A stretch of DNA of 64,000 nucleotides from Echinometra lucunter (Eukaryota > Echinodermata > Echinoidea > Camarodonta > Echinometridae): the NCBI GenBank assembly GCA_029962745.1, contig CM057165.1, forward strand, positions 6,458,730 through 6,522,729, read 5' to 3'. Below, in pieces: positions 49,101-54,215 of this stretch. The position numbers and the translations under genes are program-made. Numbering within the stretch: the stretch's first letter is position 1; the number at the start of each line of letters is the position of its first letter. Under the pieces are notes generated by a model. That model had not been told where the DNA came from. It worked only from the letters and a program-made list of their open reading frames with translations, and ran no database searches.

Positions 49101-51206
49101 GCTTGATTACCAGCATGATGACCCTTCGGATACTCTGTGTATATTCATTTTGCACAAATATACTTTAATTTTCTTCATGAATGTGGTAAACCTCTATGTG
49201 AAATGCAGTTGTGGCTCACAGAAATCCTATGAGTTACACATAAAGAGTTGAAGGGAACTGTGTCTACAACATGGACTGGTTGCTATTCTACCTTCTACAG
49301 TCTTCGGCATTCAGCAAAGAGTTTCATCTACAGGTTAAAACCTACAGTACCTTTTAAAATGAATTCAAAATGACTAGTTCATATGAGTGAGCAAAAACTC
49401 TTTTATCTCCTTCCGGTAGTGTTTTTTTTTAAAATAGCAAATGGCTGTTTCGATGCAATATAAGCACATCATCTAATACTTTGATCCTGCTCCAGAGACG
49501 CCAACCTTTAATCAAGTTTTGTGGTATTTTTAAGTCTGAAAAGAAGTAATACAAGTGGAAAAAGATATCTACTTTACAGCCATAAAACTGTACAGTAATC
49601 AAAGTTCAGCAAAAACAGTATTTTTCCCTAAAAAAACAGTATAAAATAATGCAAAAAAGGAACAGTTGGCATCACTGCTTCTCCAATGCATTTCCAAGAA
49701 ACAAAGGTTCTGTGTGAGTATACCATGGGTTGCCTGGCAGAAGGGAACGAGCGCCCTTGACCGGCAAAAGGGAACAAAGAGAAATGTGGCCAAATATTGA
49801 GATATCTTAAGAAATCTATGAATAAGTACTTCAAGAACATTCCAGAATAGACTCGGTATAAATTTCCTGAAGTAATTATTCATAGATTTCCTAAATATCT
49901 CCATCTTTGACCGCATGTCTCTCCATTCCCTTTTGCCGGGCAACTGACGCTACCTTGACCTTTGACACATCTCACCTGGCCTTTAGTAAGCCGAAGTTCA
50001 TACTGGGAGCTCTCTATCTTGTTCTGCAGACTGTGGTTCTCGCCCACCAGCATGCTGTTCTCTTCACGGAGTGCCTTGAGCTTCTTTCGCAGTTGGCGGT
50101 TCTCCTCCGAGCCCTGATCAAGTGTGGATGCACCAAGCAGGGAAGAGGAGGAGGGCTGGTTGGAAACGTTTTGTTCACTTTCATACTGATCAAGGAAGCA
50201 ATATTAAGATTTATTCACATATTTAGTTTATATTGTTACATTTCTTTTGTAAAAATGTAAAATAAACAATAATAATGATAATACTAAGAATGATAATAAT
50301 GACAATGATGATAATAATAATAATAATAATAATGATAATAATAATGATAATAATGACAATGATGATAATAATAACGATAATGGTAATGATAATAATAGTG
50401 ATTAGAATTCAATTCACCTTTGATTTCCTGCTGCCTTGGCGAGAGGTTGAATGTCTTGAGTTTCTTGAGCTTTTTCTGCTGTAGTCGCTGTGGTCTGACC
50501 TCAGGGATGATGTCGATGAAGCCAAACGATCTGGGGTTAGGTCATCAAGGGTCAAGATTGGCACCAGATTGTCTTCTTCCAGAACTCTGTTGTATTCAAA
50601 ATCATCCATATTTCTATTCAAAGAAGAAGAAGAAAGAGAGATGAACATACCATAGGTAGTAATATCATTATGGAAGACTGAAAATTAAAGCAATTTGCAA
50701 AAATTTACCAAATAAATAATCTTCAACATATCAAAGCAGTTTAGCAGGCAGTTTCTTTCAAATCATTCCTATCATAAACCAAATGATTCTTTTTATTTTA
50801 TTACAAAACAGGACAAAAAAATAAGGCTACTGCACAACTGCCTATATCATTACATTAAACAAGCATATCAGTTAGTACAGCCTACAAGAGATGATATATC
50901 CAAACACCATGTGTTTTAATTATCTGGAGCATTTCTCATTAAGGGCACAATGTAAACAGTGTGGTCTGTTTTTCTGCTTTAATGTTTCAGTCAACCCATA
51001 AATACAGAATAGAATCTAACACACAAAGATAAAATCTACATCTTTCTTTCAATAAAAATATAAAAATGCTGTAATTATTCAGGCCTCTACCTTTGATCTC
51101 TGCTTGGTGTCTGAAGAAATTGTAAGTTGTGCTCAGTTCGGATGAGTTTCCGGCGCAGTTCTGCCACGTTCTTCAAAAGCAAGTCCTCATCACTACTTTG
51201 AGCCAT
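16099..51206 (-). CDS. CCDC18: CCDC18, coiled-coil domain-containing protein 18 (28 coding exons)
   Basis: Predicted 1719-residue protein, slightly longer than the human protein (about 1450 aa from memory). Residues 1-104 are an acidic, Ser-rich head and 105-1340 are almost continuous heptad coiled coil. Residues 1340-1651 are a Ser/Pro-rich basic tail, ending in a short helical segment. Co-linear matches to remembered vertebrate CCDC18 include ALQVCKQELNMYITQLED (human ALEICKEELVLHLNQLEG), DQGQQLRLSREQTQ (DLGQELRLTREQVQ), VINATNEAMVIK (VIEAANEALLTK) and LPASPFTSPSTEP (LPAPFTSPTE). All 27 introns are GT-AG with matching phases and the summed length is divisible by three. Human CCDC18 is a poorly characterised protein reported around centriolar satellites; no catalytic role is known. 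The start ATG (51204-51206) lies just after a likely 5' UTR acceptor. It is transcribed divergently from RPL5. Confidence 0.93.
16245..16560. repeat. Family O repeat (GCGCAAAAT-rich), copy 1
   Basis: AT-rich with recurrent TTTTGCGC/GCGCAAAA words. Shares AAACAAAATATTTTGC and CAAGTGGCGTGCC-type words with 23360-23480, and end motifs with 63661-63890. Located in the last CCDC18 intron. Confidence 0.5.
17197..17982. mobile_element. TIR element, TAGACCAATTTCAC ends
   Basis: Left TATAGACCAATTTCAC and right GTGAAATTGGTCTATA are inverted repeats with TA-rich flanks (TATA). Both ends continue into CCCTC/GAGGG words. Roughly 790 bp, non-coding, in CCDC18 intron 27. Confidence 0.7.
18012..18420. repeat. 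Poly(C)-bounded repeat-like block
   Basis: Poly(C) runs at 18025-18036 and 18389-18402 bound about 370 bp of AT-rich sequence. No coding recognised; possibly a decayed repeat. Confidence 0.3.
18790..18916 (-). CDS. CCDC18: CCDC18 exon 27 (1651-1693)
   Basis: Acceptor TTTCATTCAG, donor GAATG|GTATTA, phases 1 in and 2 out. Encodes basic KQKLANQKAKLASHGKAQPR. No vertebrate counterpart recalled, so slightly less certain. Confidence 0.78.
19543..20533 (-). CDS. CCDC18: CCDC18 exon 26 (1321-1651), large C-terminal exon
   Basis: Acceptor GCATATTAG, donor CTTACTG|GTGAGT, ends phase 1. Starts ESEIARLKAKLSGYERA (human ESELTRLQAKISGHEKA), then LPASPFTSPSTEP (human LPAPFTSPTE). The last coiled coil gives way to about 300 Ser/Pro/Arg-rich residues. 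EAMLDFVNRQIVAE near residue 1525 resembles the human C-terminal SGMLRYINKEV. Tail motifs such as SGPISPRRRS and SSPTRRSLFS could be kinase or microtubule-binding sites (inference). The exon could also be read through the donor to a nearby stop (...SSSSQNI), giving an alternative short end. Confidence 0.93.
21073..21285 (-). CDS. CCDC18: CCDC18 exon 25 (1250-1320)
   Basis: Acceptor CCTCTGTAG, donor ATCAAG|GTGAGA. Ends KEVINATNEAMVIK, equivalent to human NEVIEAANEALLTK. Confidence 0.95.
21500..21665. repeat. Family S repeat, copy 1 (partial)
   Basis: Shares TAAGAATTTG, ATGCCTCTTGCC, and AACAAGCCTT words in order with 30270-30510 and 39256-39515. Only the right half is evident. Confidence 0.55.
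21743..21883. mobile_element. Family B hairpin MITE, copy 1
   Basis: Ends GGGGAGTATTTCATGAAGAG and CTCTTCATGAAACACTCCCC are inverted. Inner arms GTCAGTGATTTTTCACTGAC also pair. The second copy is at 40177-40336. Confidence 0.85.
22175..22265 (+). pseudogene. LINE ORF2 C-terminal scrap
   Basis: Frame reads LRQLESMTKFKTQMKPYFL, the usual 'S..FK..LK.YLF' ending of CR1/Jockey-type ORF2. Very short. Confidence 0.4.
22725..22913 (-). CDS. CCDC18: CCDC18 exon 24 (1187-1249)
   Basis: Acceptor TCTGCACAG, donor GATGAG|GTTGGT. LAEEVGATRAQELALQAQYT aligns with human LAEELGASKVREAHLEARMQ. Confidence 0.94.
23035..23265 (+). pseudogene. LINE 3' end fragment
   Basis: Frame WNNLPNSIKSILDKEKFEVAV then a stop. 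It is followed by a 3' UTR ending in a (AAGT)-like tail at 23250-23264. Typical LINE ORF2 C-terminus. Confidence 0.6.
23360..23480. repeat. Family O repeat, copy 2 (partial)
   Basis: AAACAAAATATTTTGCGCGA, GCAAGTGTCGTGCCATGCG and the end GTTTACAGTA are shared with the copies at 16245 and 63661. Confidence 0.5.
23620..23772 (-). CDS. CCDC18: CCDC18 exon 23 (1136-1186)
   Basis: Acceptor TGAACACAG, donor CAACAG|GTCAGT. YLDQGQQLRLSREQTQQAHV matches human AIDLGQELRLTREQVQNSHT, the strongest block in the gene. Confidence 0.96.
24519..25470 (+). pseudogene. hAT-related zinc-finger transposase fragment
   Basis: Frame begins near KFKKECSEPFPVSSSAFGEH. A BED-like finger follows (FCRVC...HINSKKH). Next comes a region with VIRAETQLREFITEHNL, ADHANSLIRKMFPDSDIGKK, GCGRTKT-like CGRTKT, and FSIATDGSTHYEDVKLYPIC. 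The TDGS motif is where the first catalytic Asp of related hAT proteins lies. Coding collapses at about 25195, where a 277-bp tandem copy of the preceding segment begins in another frame. No downstream hAT C-terminal dimerisation domain is seen. Confidence 0.75.
24914..25470. repeat. 277-bp tandem duplication in hAT element
   Basis: CTTGCAATGGAAACAAAGCA occurs at 24921 and again at 25198. The following about 270 bp match in order, with substitutions and small indels that shift the frame of the second copy. Confidence 0.88.
25900..26345. repeat. Inverted T/G and C/A homopolymer-bounded element
   Basis: Left ATCCATTTTTTTTTGGGTGG then a G run, mirrored on the right by a C run, A run and ATCC (26317-26347). 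The right edge lies about 50 bp from the exon 22 donor at 26394. Confidence 0.5.
26395..26538 (-). CDS. CCDC18: CCDC18 exon 22 (1088-1135)
   Basis: Acceptor CTTCATTAG, donor GAGAAA|GTGAGA. The donor was chosen because it keeps phase 0 into exon 23. Encodes IIQDLEQSLQRQTDEITRKG. Confidence 0.85.
27036..27250 (+). pseudogene. LINE ORF2 C-terminal fragment
   Basis: Contains KLAGDAAFSSTAPKLLNRLP, the conserved 'G.RAFS..AP.LWN.LP' ending of LINE ORF2 proteins. Confidence 0.65.
27346..27462 (-). CDS. CCDC18: CCDC18 exon 21 (1049-1087)
   Basis: Acceptor CTTTGTAG, donor CAACAG|GTATCT. VSQLDVTVKERQSDMERQIL matches human [20 protein letters not shown]. Confidence 0.94.
27590..27960 (+). pseudogene. 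LINE 3' end with (ATT)n tail
   Basis: Frame LWNSLPAHLRSCSSVELFKQ then a stop, followed by a short UTR ending in TTATTATTATTATC at 27930-27944. Classic CR1/Jockey-like LINE end. Confidence 0.7.
28008..28138. mobile_element. Short hairpin MITE, ACAGTCAAACCTGT ends
   Basis: Left CAGTCAAACCTGT with GTGGCCATCT, and right GTGGCC..ACAGGTTTGTCTG, are inverted. About 130 bp. A solo end of the same type may be at 48845. Confidence 0.55.
28679..28778 (-). CDS. CCDC18: CCDC18 exon 20 (1015-1048)
   Basis: Acceptor TCCTGTAG, donor GCCCAG|GTGAGA. MAEIDMALKTSQRELLHRSA matches human LLEMDQALKERNWELKQRAA. Confidence 0.94.
29319..29532 (-). CDS. CCDC18: CCDC18 exon 19 (944-1015)
   Basis: Acceptor TTTTCACAG, donor CTTAG|GTAAGT, ends phase 2. 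VKELEEVLERT begins like human VKELEKLQHST. LGELHRLLQRSKAENKLKQE matches LQELRDVLQKAQLSLEEKY. Confidence 0.94.
29566..29998. repeat. TTGGTCTAAT-type repeat array, copy 1
   Basis: Repeated TTTGGTCTAATTGCC, TTCGTCTAAT and TGGTCTA words fill the left half. Their complements (GACCAAGTGG, TTAGACCAAAT) fill the right half, so the block folds on itself. It begins about 35 bp upstream of CCDC18 exon 19. A second copy is at 38770-39005. Confidence 0.85.
30053..30244. mobile_element. Family C near-perfect hairpin MITE, copy 1
   Basis: Ends GGGGCCCGTTGCATAAAAC and TTTTACGCAATGGGCCCC. The central arms TACTGGATTTTGATTGGCTG / CAGCCAATCAAAATCCAGTA pair exactly around a short loop. The second copy is at 53796-53963. 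Confidence 0.9.
30270..30510. repeat. Family S repeat, copy 2
   Basis: Shares CATCATATTTTG..CTAACTTT, ATGCCTCTTGCCTCTGCG and GTGAACAAGCCTTC in order with the copy at 39256-39515. Confidence 0.6.
30606..30850. mobile_element. Inverted-repeat element, CCAATGACGAAAGGAAG ends
   Basis: CCAATGACGAAAGGAAGAAG at the left is mirrored by CTTCCTTTTGTCATTGG at the right (about 240 bp apart). Non-coding. Confidence 0.65.
30955..31212. mobile_element. Inverted-repeat element, GAAGGTCGACCTAAGCA ends
   Basis: GAAGGTCGACCTAAGCACC pairs with GATGCTTAGGTCGGCCTTC. The interior is rich in GCGCAT words. It ends about 50 bp from the exon 18 donor. Confidence 0.6.
31261..31424 (-). CDS. CCDC18: CCDC18 exon 18 (889-944)
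   Basis: Acceptor AATTTTAG, donor GTACAG|GTGAGC, ends phase 1. Encodes TKTKVTDLERKLRDARQDGD. Confidence 0.9.
31490..31980 (+). mobile_element. Family E TTAA MITE (piggyBac-like), copy 1
   Basis: Ends AGGCATTGGCTAACTTTGT and ACAATGTTAACCAATACCT form imperfect TIRs, flanked by TTAA at both sides. Non-coding, about 490 bp, with an internal CGCATGCGC palindrome. Two other copies (47656-48136, 58368-58848) are in reverse orientation. Confidence 0.88.
32025..32594. mobile_element. Fold-back element V, TTAA-flanked
   Basis: Left AGGGAAAGTCTACCCTAGAA and right TTCTAGGGTGGACTTTCCC are inverted, each bordered by TTAA. Arms of more than 200 bp are highly complementary (CCATTCACTTTGTACATGAA with TTCATGTACAAAGTGAATGG). 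It lies 45 bp from family E copy 1. Confidence 0.88.
32640..32859. mobile_element. Family A fold-back MITE, copy 2
   Basis: Ends GGTCTGAATTCATGACAG and TTGTGAATTCAGGCC are inverted. Internal AAACCATGGTTTAAA is shared with copies at 14648 and 51748. Confidence 0.7.
33191..33745 (+). repeat. Four tandem 139-bp units of a tRNA-derived SINE
   Basis: Units start at 33203, 33342, 33481 and 33620, an exact 139-bp period with very few differences between copies. Each carries a pol III A box (GGCGTAGTGG, TRGYNNANNGG type) and, about 40 bp on, a B-box-like GGTTTGACCC. This resembles a tRNA-derived SINE head. The head-to-tail quadruplication is unusual for SINEs. In CCDC18 intron 17. Confidence 0.85.
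33968..34110 (-). CDS. CCDC18: CCDC18 exon 17 (842-889)
   Basis: Acceptor TCTCTCTAG, donor CTCAG|GTAAGA, ends phase 2. Encodes VSNLAKELNQVRSTAAQEAQ coiled coil. Confidence 0.9.
34630..34650. repeat. Possible solo hAT end next to exon 16 donor
   Basis: GACAGTTGGCAGGTTTG resembles the right end AGTTGGCAGGTAT of the hAT element at 25559. It lies about 10 bp into CCDC18 intron 16. No left end found. Confidence 0.3.
34657..34824 (-). CDS. CCDC18: CCDC18 exon 16 (786-841)
   Basis: Acceptor TAATTGCAG, donor CAACAG|GTAGAG. QQMLQKSTERMAELEDREAQ resembles human QQMLQQETIRNGELEDTQTK. Confidence 0.94.
35182..35376 (-). CDS. CCDC18: CCDC18 exon 15 (721-785)
   Basis: Acceptor AAATGTAG, donor AGAGAG|GTTTGT. 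One of the best diagnostic blocks: MESALQVCKQELNMYITQLE against human LDSALEICKEELVLHLNQLE. Confidence 0.95.
36196..36330 (-). CDS. CCDC18: CCDC18 exon 14 (676-720)
   Basis: Acceptor TTTTTACCAG, donor CAAAAG|GTAAGA. Encodes MQQKLEHQSQDMLALKGDKT and a basic coiled coil; preserves frame 0. Confidence 0.88.
36855..37040. mobile_element. Hairpin element, ATAATGCACAGAT arms
   Basis: CAAATAATGCACAGAT...GTGGCGATGCAG...GGGTATTTACAAT pairs with ATTGTAAATACCC...CTGCATCGCCAC...ATCTGTGCATTATTTG. The stem is about 80 bp with an about 30-bp loop. Confidence 0.85.
37616..38054. mobile_element. TIR element, GGCCGGTATTGAATT ends
   Basis: GGCCGGTATTGAATTAAATA and TATTGAATTGAATACCGGCC are inverted. The interior has further GTATTTTAC/TACTTAG complementary words. 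About 440 bp, non-coding. Confidence 0.82.
38606..38716 (-). CDS. CCDC18: CCDC18 exon 13 (639-675)
   Basis: Acceptor TTCCTGCAG, donor GATCTG|GTATGT. Encodes EEIRRVNREQCQELHHQLDL coiled coil. Confidence 0.88.
38770..39005. repeat. TTGGTCTAAT-type repeat array, copy 2
   Basis: Same word set as 29566-29998, including TAATTGCCGTTTGGTCCAAT and AGACCAAGTGGCAATTC at the right. Confidence 0.85.
39256..39515. mobile_element. Family S element, copy 3, TIR GGCTTGTTCAGATATGACGC
   Basis: Left GGCTTGTTCAGATATGACGC and right GCGTCATATATGAACAAGCC are inverted. The most complete of three copies. Its right end is 14 bp from the exon 12 donor at 39529. Confidence 0.82.
39530..39670 (-). CDS. CCDC18: CCDC18 exon 12 (592-638)
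   Basis: Acceptor CTCTTTAG, donor ACCAAG|GTATGG. LETQLENKTSAFSSYVAKID corresponds to human LEKQLEEKIVAYSSIAAKN. Confidence 0.92.
40177..40336. mobile_element. Family B hairpin MITE, copy 2
   Basis: GGGGAGCATTTCATCAAC and TTTCATGAAATGCTCCCC ends are inverted; same family as 21743-21883. Confidence 0.82.
40651..40871 (-). CDS. CCDC18: CCDC18 exon 11 (518-591)
   Basis: Acceptor TTGATGCAG, donor AAAGAG|GTAAGA, phase 0. Contains RDDQLTQLHTEIQEKANQVI, similar to human SQFQLIQEELLEKASNSS. Confidence 0.93.
41582..41748 (-). CDS. CCDC18: CCDC18 exon 10 (462-518)
   Basis: Acceptor CTTTTCAG, donor AGTTGG|GTTAGT, ends phase 1. YQLAVKEVEIQQLRSS matches human IKLAIKEAEIQKLHAN. Confidence 0.9.
41830..41982 (-). 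mobile_element. tRNA-derived SINE (tRNA-Met-like head)
   Basis: The minus strand starts GGCGCAATAGCTCAGTTGGT with A box TAGCTCAGTTGGTAGAGC (41957-41974). CTCATAA follows, like the CAT-anticodon loop, and then B-box-like GATTCCAAACC (41920-41930). Stems are imperfect and it continues into a non-tRNA body, so it is a SINE or tRNA pseudogene rather than a working tRNA. Confidence 0.65.
42043..42452. mobile_element. TTAA-flanked MITE, CCCATTCGTGACAG ends (piggyBac-like)
   Basis: TTAA|CCCATTCGTGACAG at the left and CTGTCATGAATGGG|TTAA at the right. CCC termini and TTAA duplications are the piggyBac superfamily pattern. Non-coding, about 410 bp. Confidence 0.85.
42560..42672 (+). mobile_element. 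LINE/SINE 3' tail, GCGCTATATAAAAACTG (ATT)n
   Basis: GCGCTATATAAAAACTGAGT followed by TATTATTATC repeats, the CR1/L2-type 3' end. Confidence 0.7.
43100..43345 (+). pseudogene. LINE ORF2 C-terminus with (ATT)n tail
   Basis: Frame LWNNLPQDIWNLSSLGNFKT then a stop. The UTR ends CAAGTGTTCATATTATTATT. It lies about 100 bp downstream (on the minus strand) of exon 9. Confidence 0.7.
43448..43593 (-). CDS. CCDC18: CCDC18 exon 9 (414-462)
   Basis: Acceptor TCCTGTAG, donor CTAAG|GTATTC, ends phase 2. Non-helical hinge (SRDSGFETDVHQVS) then IVSELR, matching human LVISELR. Confidence 0.9.
44015..44400. repeat. Dispersed repeat with CTTTGACCTTTGACC motifs
   Basis: Two related segments with ACCTCCTTTGACCTTTGACC-type words, then CCAAGTTTGGTTACAAACGG, GGACAGACAGACACCGCTAA and CCTCAGTCTCGC. 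I recognise this as a non-coding repeat seen in marine invertebrate genomes; family name unknown. Confidence 0.5.
44554..44812 (-). CDS. CCDC18: CCDC18 exon 8 (327-413)
   Basis: Acceptor CATCTACAG, donor AGCGAG|GTGAGA, phase 0. ERLAECQRDIENSREQLLKL aligns with human ERLDLCQQEIESSRVELRSL. Confidence 0.93.
45030..46065. repeat. Minisatellite, 14-bp unit (AGAAAGGAGATGRC), about 1 kb
   Basis: Around 70 head-to-tail copies of NNAGAAAGGAGATG, with GAC, GGC, GAT and AGC variants. Marker variants GGTAAAAGGAAGAGGG at 45348 and 45571 (223 bp apart), then GGTGAAAGGAAGAGGG at 45696 and 45906, show higher-order duplication. Purine-only on the plus strand. It produces long stop-free minus-strand frames that are artefacts. 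In CCDC18 intron 7. Confidence 0.95.
46320..46441 (-). CDS. CCDC18: CCDC18 exon 7 (287-327)
   Basis: Acceptor CGCTGCAG, donor ATCAG|GTTAGT, ends phase 2. Encodes LLASEEHLRGSLEHCDRERE. The following intron contains the 14-bp minisatellite. Confidence 0.9.
47143..47239 (-). CDS. CCDC18: CCDC18 exon 6 (254-286)
   Basis: Acceptor TTCATCAG, donor AAAAAG|GTAATA, phase 0. QRNETAGNLEELSEQLENYR resembles human QRNEALYNAEELSKAFQQYK. Confidence 0.92.
47656..48136 (-). mobile_element. Family E TTAA MITE, copy 2, at exon 5 donor
   Basis: Flanked by TTAA (47652-47655 and 48137-48140). Its end begins at nucleotide 8 of CCDC18 intron 5, so the target duplication overlaps donor positions +4 to +7. About 85-90% similar by eye to the other copies. 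Confidence 0.9.
48144..48272 (-). CDS. CCDC18: CCDC18 exon 5 (211-254)
   Basis: Acceptor TTTATAG, donor GAAAG|GTATTAA, ends phase 2. The TTAA target duplication of a MITE occupies donor positions +4 to +7 and the MITE starts at +8. Encodes RDSLVQRHREEIKKIHSELL. Confidence 0.9.
48689..48798 (-). CDS. CCDC18: CCDC18 exon 4 (175-211)
   Basis: Acceptor TTTTTTCAG, donor TCTCAG|GTAAGA, ends phase 2. Encodes LKMLGVEMDGSRSTITSLKK coiled-coil sequence. Confidence 0.9.
49976..50185 (-). CDS. CCDC18: CCDC18 exon 3 (105-174)
   Basis: Acceptor TTGATCAG, donor GCCAG|GTGAGA. Encodes NRQLRKKLKALREENSMLVG and ENHSLQNKIESSQYELRL, close to human SLREKLNKLRQQN..LVTQNHSLMTKFES. Start of the coiled coil. Confidence 0.93.
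50262..50405. repeat. (ATAATG/ATA)n microsatellite
   Basis: Imperfect AATAATGAT repeats covering about 140 bp, ending 12 bp from the exon 2 donor. Confidence 0.9.
50418..50613 (-). CDS. CCDC18: CCDC18 exon 2 (39-104)
   Basis: Acceptor TTTGAATAG, donor ATCAAAG|GTGAAT, ends phase 0. Encodes acidic EYNRVLEEDNLVPILTLDDL and an Ser/Arg-rich stretch (SSLRSDHSDYSRKSSRNSRH), probably unstructured. Confidence 0.88.
51091..51206 (-). CDS. CCDC18: CCDC18 exon 1 (residues 1-39)
   Basis: Starts MAQSSDEDLLLKNVAELRRK, matching the vertebrate N-terminal EESLLANVASLRHEL. Donor CAAAG|GTAGAG, ends phase 2. A likely 5' UTR extends to an acceptor at 51247-51248 (GATGCAG). Confidence 0.88.
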
Positions 51207-51747
51207 TGTGTTGATCCGGACGTTTAAATGAACTCCATTCTTTTATCTGCATCATATAAAAGCAATTTCATTTTTAACAAAACCCTCAATGTATACAAAA
51301 TCTAACCCAGGAGAATATTGAATTAAACACTTTAGCTCAGCTTCTAGAAAGCTCAAAAAGAGCTCTAGTAAGAACTGGGCCGGTATAGCGAAAATTGTTT
51401 TGTCTTTTATCTTATTTTAATTGCCACAGCAATAAGAAATAGTGTACACCATTGGCTCACATCGTGCACTTTTGTTTTGCGTGCTGGTCATTTGCGCAGT
51501 TCAAACCAATCATAAGTACGCCTTTAAAATTTGTTATGACAATTAACACAGTGAAAATAAGATAAAAGATAAAACAATTTTCAGAATACCACCCCAGAAT
51601 GAAATAAATCAGAAACAAATAAATCAATATCAGCAGACTAGATCTACAAGTAAAATGAGAGTTATTAAATGAATTAATACATTAACAGCTAACCCTAAAT
51701 GATTCACTTAAGGTCCATATCTAAGTTGGAAGTCATAGACCTAAATA

Positions 51748-51994
51748 GGCCTGAATTCACAAAGGAGATTTGAATTTAAACCATGGTTCAAAGTTCAAAC
51801 CTACAACTGCGTAAAATGCTCATGTCCTCGTCTATATGGTGAGCAGTAATGCCCTTATATATGCTCACTTGTGCTTATATACACTCACTTATGCTCATAC
51901 ATGCTATTTTCTCTTGTTTATGCTTATTTTATTTACATACACCGAGTATGAGTGGTTAGACCAGGGTTTGAAGTAAACTTTGTGAATTTGGGCC
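51748..51994. mobile_element. Family A fold-back MITE, copy 3
   Basis: GGCCTGAATTCACAAAGG and ACTTTGTGAATTTGGGCC ends are inverted. AAACCATGGTTCAAA and ATGCTCA repeats inside. In the CCDC18 upstream region. Confidence 0.78.
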
Positions 51995-52016
51995 ACAGAA
52001 TCCATGTAATTTCTAA

Positions 52017-52430
52017 GGCAGTGTATACAGCCACACGAGAGTGGCTGCATCCATAGCTCAAGCCCGAGGATATAGCCACATGCATCAAATTCTCTACGAC
52101 ACTTTTACTCTGCAACGGCTGCTAGCGCATTGCATGAGCGATGTGTATGCATGTAGCAACGGCTGCGGCAGGCCTACACTTACATACAAACAATATTCTC
52201 ACTTCATTCTCACCTGATCGGCAAGCATGTGACCATGAAGTAAAAATATTTTTTGTATGTCATTGAATTTCAAGAGAAAACCTTCATGATGAAGTTTTAC
52301 AACATGTGCCGTCACATAAATTACATGTATACCCATCGCTTGTGCTATGCGCTAGCGATAGCTGCAGCTGGGCAGAGTACAAGTACCATAGTCGTAGAGA
52401 ATTTAGATGCGTGTGGCTGTATACACTGCC
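52017..52430. mobile_element. Family H palindromic element, copy 1
   Basis: GGCAGTGTATACAGCCACAC and GTGTGGCTGTATACACTGCC are exact inverted ends. Arms continue (GCTAGCGCATTGCATGAGCG / CGCTTGTGCTATGCGCTAGC). The second copy is at 55204-55773. Confidence 0.9.
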
Positions 52431-52523
52431 ATTCTGCCAATTTTTAAAATGTCTTCAAATTTAAAAATTTTACCAACAGAAAAGAAATGTCTGATGAAGT
52501 TCACTTACACAAATGCAAGGTTA

Positions 52524-53586
52524 TATATACGGCTTTTACTAAACACTTGGGTCGTGTCGCGGCGTGGTGCGCTGGAAAACACTTGGGTCGCAGCTCGCTG
52601 AGCCAATATTTTTTTTATGGTGTCTTCAAATGGGTCTACACGATAGGAAAATTTTATTGAAGATTATCGATTTCTTTACAACCCTTTTTCAATGTTGTCT
52701 TCAAGGTGGGTGTGAGGGGAAATCTACTATAAAAAAAAAGTTGAAAGTTGCTCTTCATTAACTGATAGAAAAATAAAAAGACAAGAATTAGGATCAAAAA
52801 TACAAAAGAAAGAATACTAGGTAGATAGACTGAACTTTAAAGAAAGTGTAAGACTGCAAGAAAGTGAATATATGACAATGGAAACAAGGTAGAATGGAAC
52901 GAGTGCAAAGATAAAATGTGGGAAATTAATAAGAGAGGAAAACAAAACAATGAAAGAAAGGAATAGTATGGAATGATAGGAGTAAAAGTGTAAAATTGAA
53001 AGAATTTATTGTCCAGGTTTAACAGTGATAAAGATTTTTTTTTTTTTTCTAAATCACATGATAGAAAAAGAGAAGGTAAATAAAGGGATAGAATAAAATA
53101 TAGATTTTTTTTTGTTAAAGACTGACATGTGAAAATAAAGTTAATAAAACTGAATAGGATAGAAATTACAAGGATGGATGGAAATATAAAAAAAAAGATG
53201 AATTGTGGGAAACAAAGAACACATTATATAAGGGTAAAAAAGAAAAGAAATACAGAAACAGAGAATATCATTGGTCTTATGGAAATTGTGGCAAAATGCA
53301 CCAGAAAAATGAGGATAGATGCAATGGGAAGAGATGAATCGAAAAGAATATATAATCCCACTGAAGAGAAATGAAGGCGGAAATGAAGGGAGAGAACATG
53401 TAGGCATGATTAGCAATGTTTCAATATTGTTGATAATTTCAAATCTGTGCTTCAATAAAAATTTTCCAATCGTGTGGGCCGATTTGAAGACACCATTTAA
53501 AAAAAAATTGGCTCAGCGAGCCTCGACCCGAGTGTTTTCCAGCGCGCCGTGGCGCGACCCGAGTGTTTAGTAAAAGCCATATATAC
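52524..53586. mobile_element. 1.06-kb fold-back element with about 140-bp TIRs
   Basis: Left arm 52524-52660 (GGCTTTTACTAAACACTTGG ... GCTCGCTGAGCCAATA ... TTTTATTGAAG) is complementary to right arm 53441-53586. The 780-bp centre is AT/GA-rich and non-coding. Inserted in family J copy 2 at a TATATA site. Confidence 0.88.
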
Positions 53587-53795
53587 AGGAGAAATTGCTG
53601 ACAATGGGAAAGTACTTTTACCTGTCTCATGTGGTGAGACTGTCATAGGAACAGAGCGGTGATCAAAAAAAAAAAACCAAAAAAAATTACTTATGACAGT
53701 TTCAAGAAAGAGGCCCCCGGTTACCATCAGATAACTTTGCTCTTTACACGTATGTAGGCCTATACAGTGGAAATTGCTGACAAAAGGAAAGTACT

Positions 53796-53963
53796 GGGGC
53801 CCGTTGCAAAGAACTTACTATAATAGCAACTTTACTATTATAGTAACTTACTGGATTTTGATTGGCTGTTGATGATGTCATGTTGCTCAACAGCCAATCA
53901 AACTCCAGTAAGTTGCTATAATAGTAAAGTTACTATTATAGTAACTTTTATGCAACAGGCCCC
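53796..53963. mobile_element. Family C hairpin MITE, copy 2
   Basis: GGGGCCCGTTGCAAAGAAC and GTTACTATTATAG...GCAACAGGCCCC ends, central TGATTGGCTGTTGA/TCAACAGCCAATCA stem. Confidence 0.88.
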
Positions 53964-54215
53964 TGTTCTGTGTCCATTTTCTTGGACAGAGAAGCAAGAG
54001 CAGTGATCAGAAAAATATTTTTTCAATTCACTTGATCAATATAATTTAGATCCAACTGGAGGAATGGAATAAAAATAGGACATTTTATCATCCTTGGTGT
54101 AAGAAGCAAATATTTTATAAGAATTTGTTGATTATTTTATTGATTTCTATCTTCAACTATAGAGGGCGGCATTTCACATAAATTTGCACAGCTCACCATA
54201 CCAACGTAGCCCTGT

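Larger units (their letters stand above)
52505..54215. repeat. Family J, copy 2, split by two later insertions
   Basis: Left TTACACAAATGCAAGGTTATA, then GAAATTGCTGACAATGGGAA and, at the right, CAACTATAGAGGGCGG and TTTGCACAGCTCACCATACC occur in the same order as in 12531-13403. They are separated by a fold-back element (52524-53586) and a family C hairpin (53796-53963). Confidence 0.75.

Noticed and set aside
49599..49943. 114-codon minus-strand ORF in CCDC18 intron 3
   Set aside because: No similarity; lacks coiled-coil character and splice sites. The neighbouring exons already join in phase.
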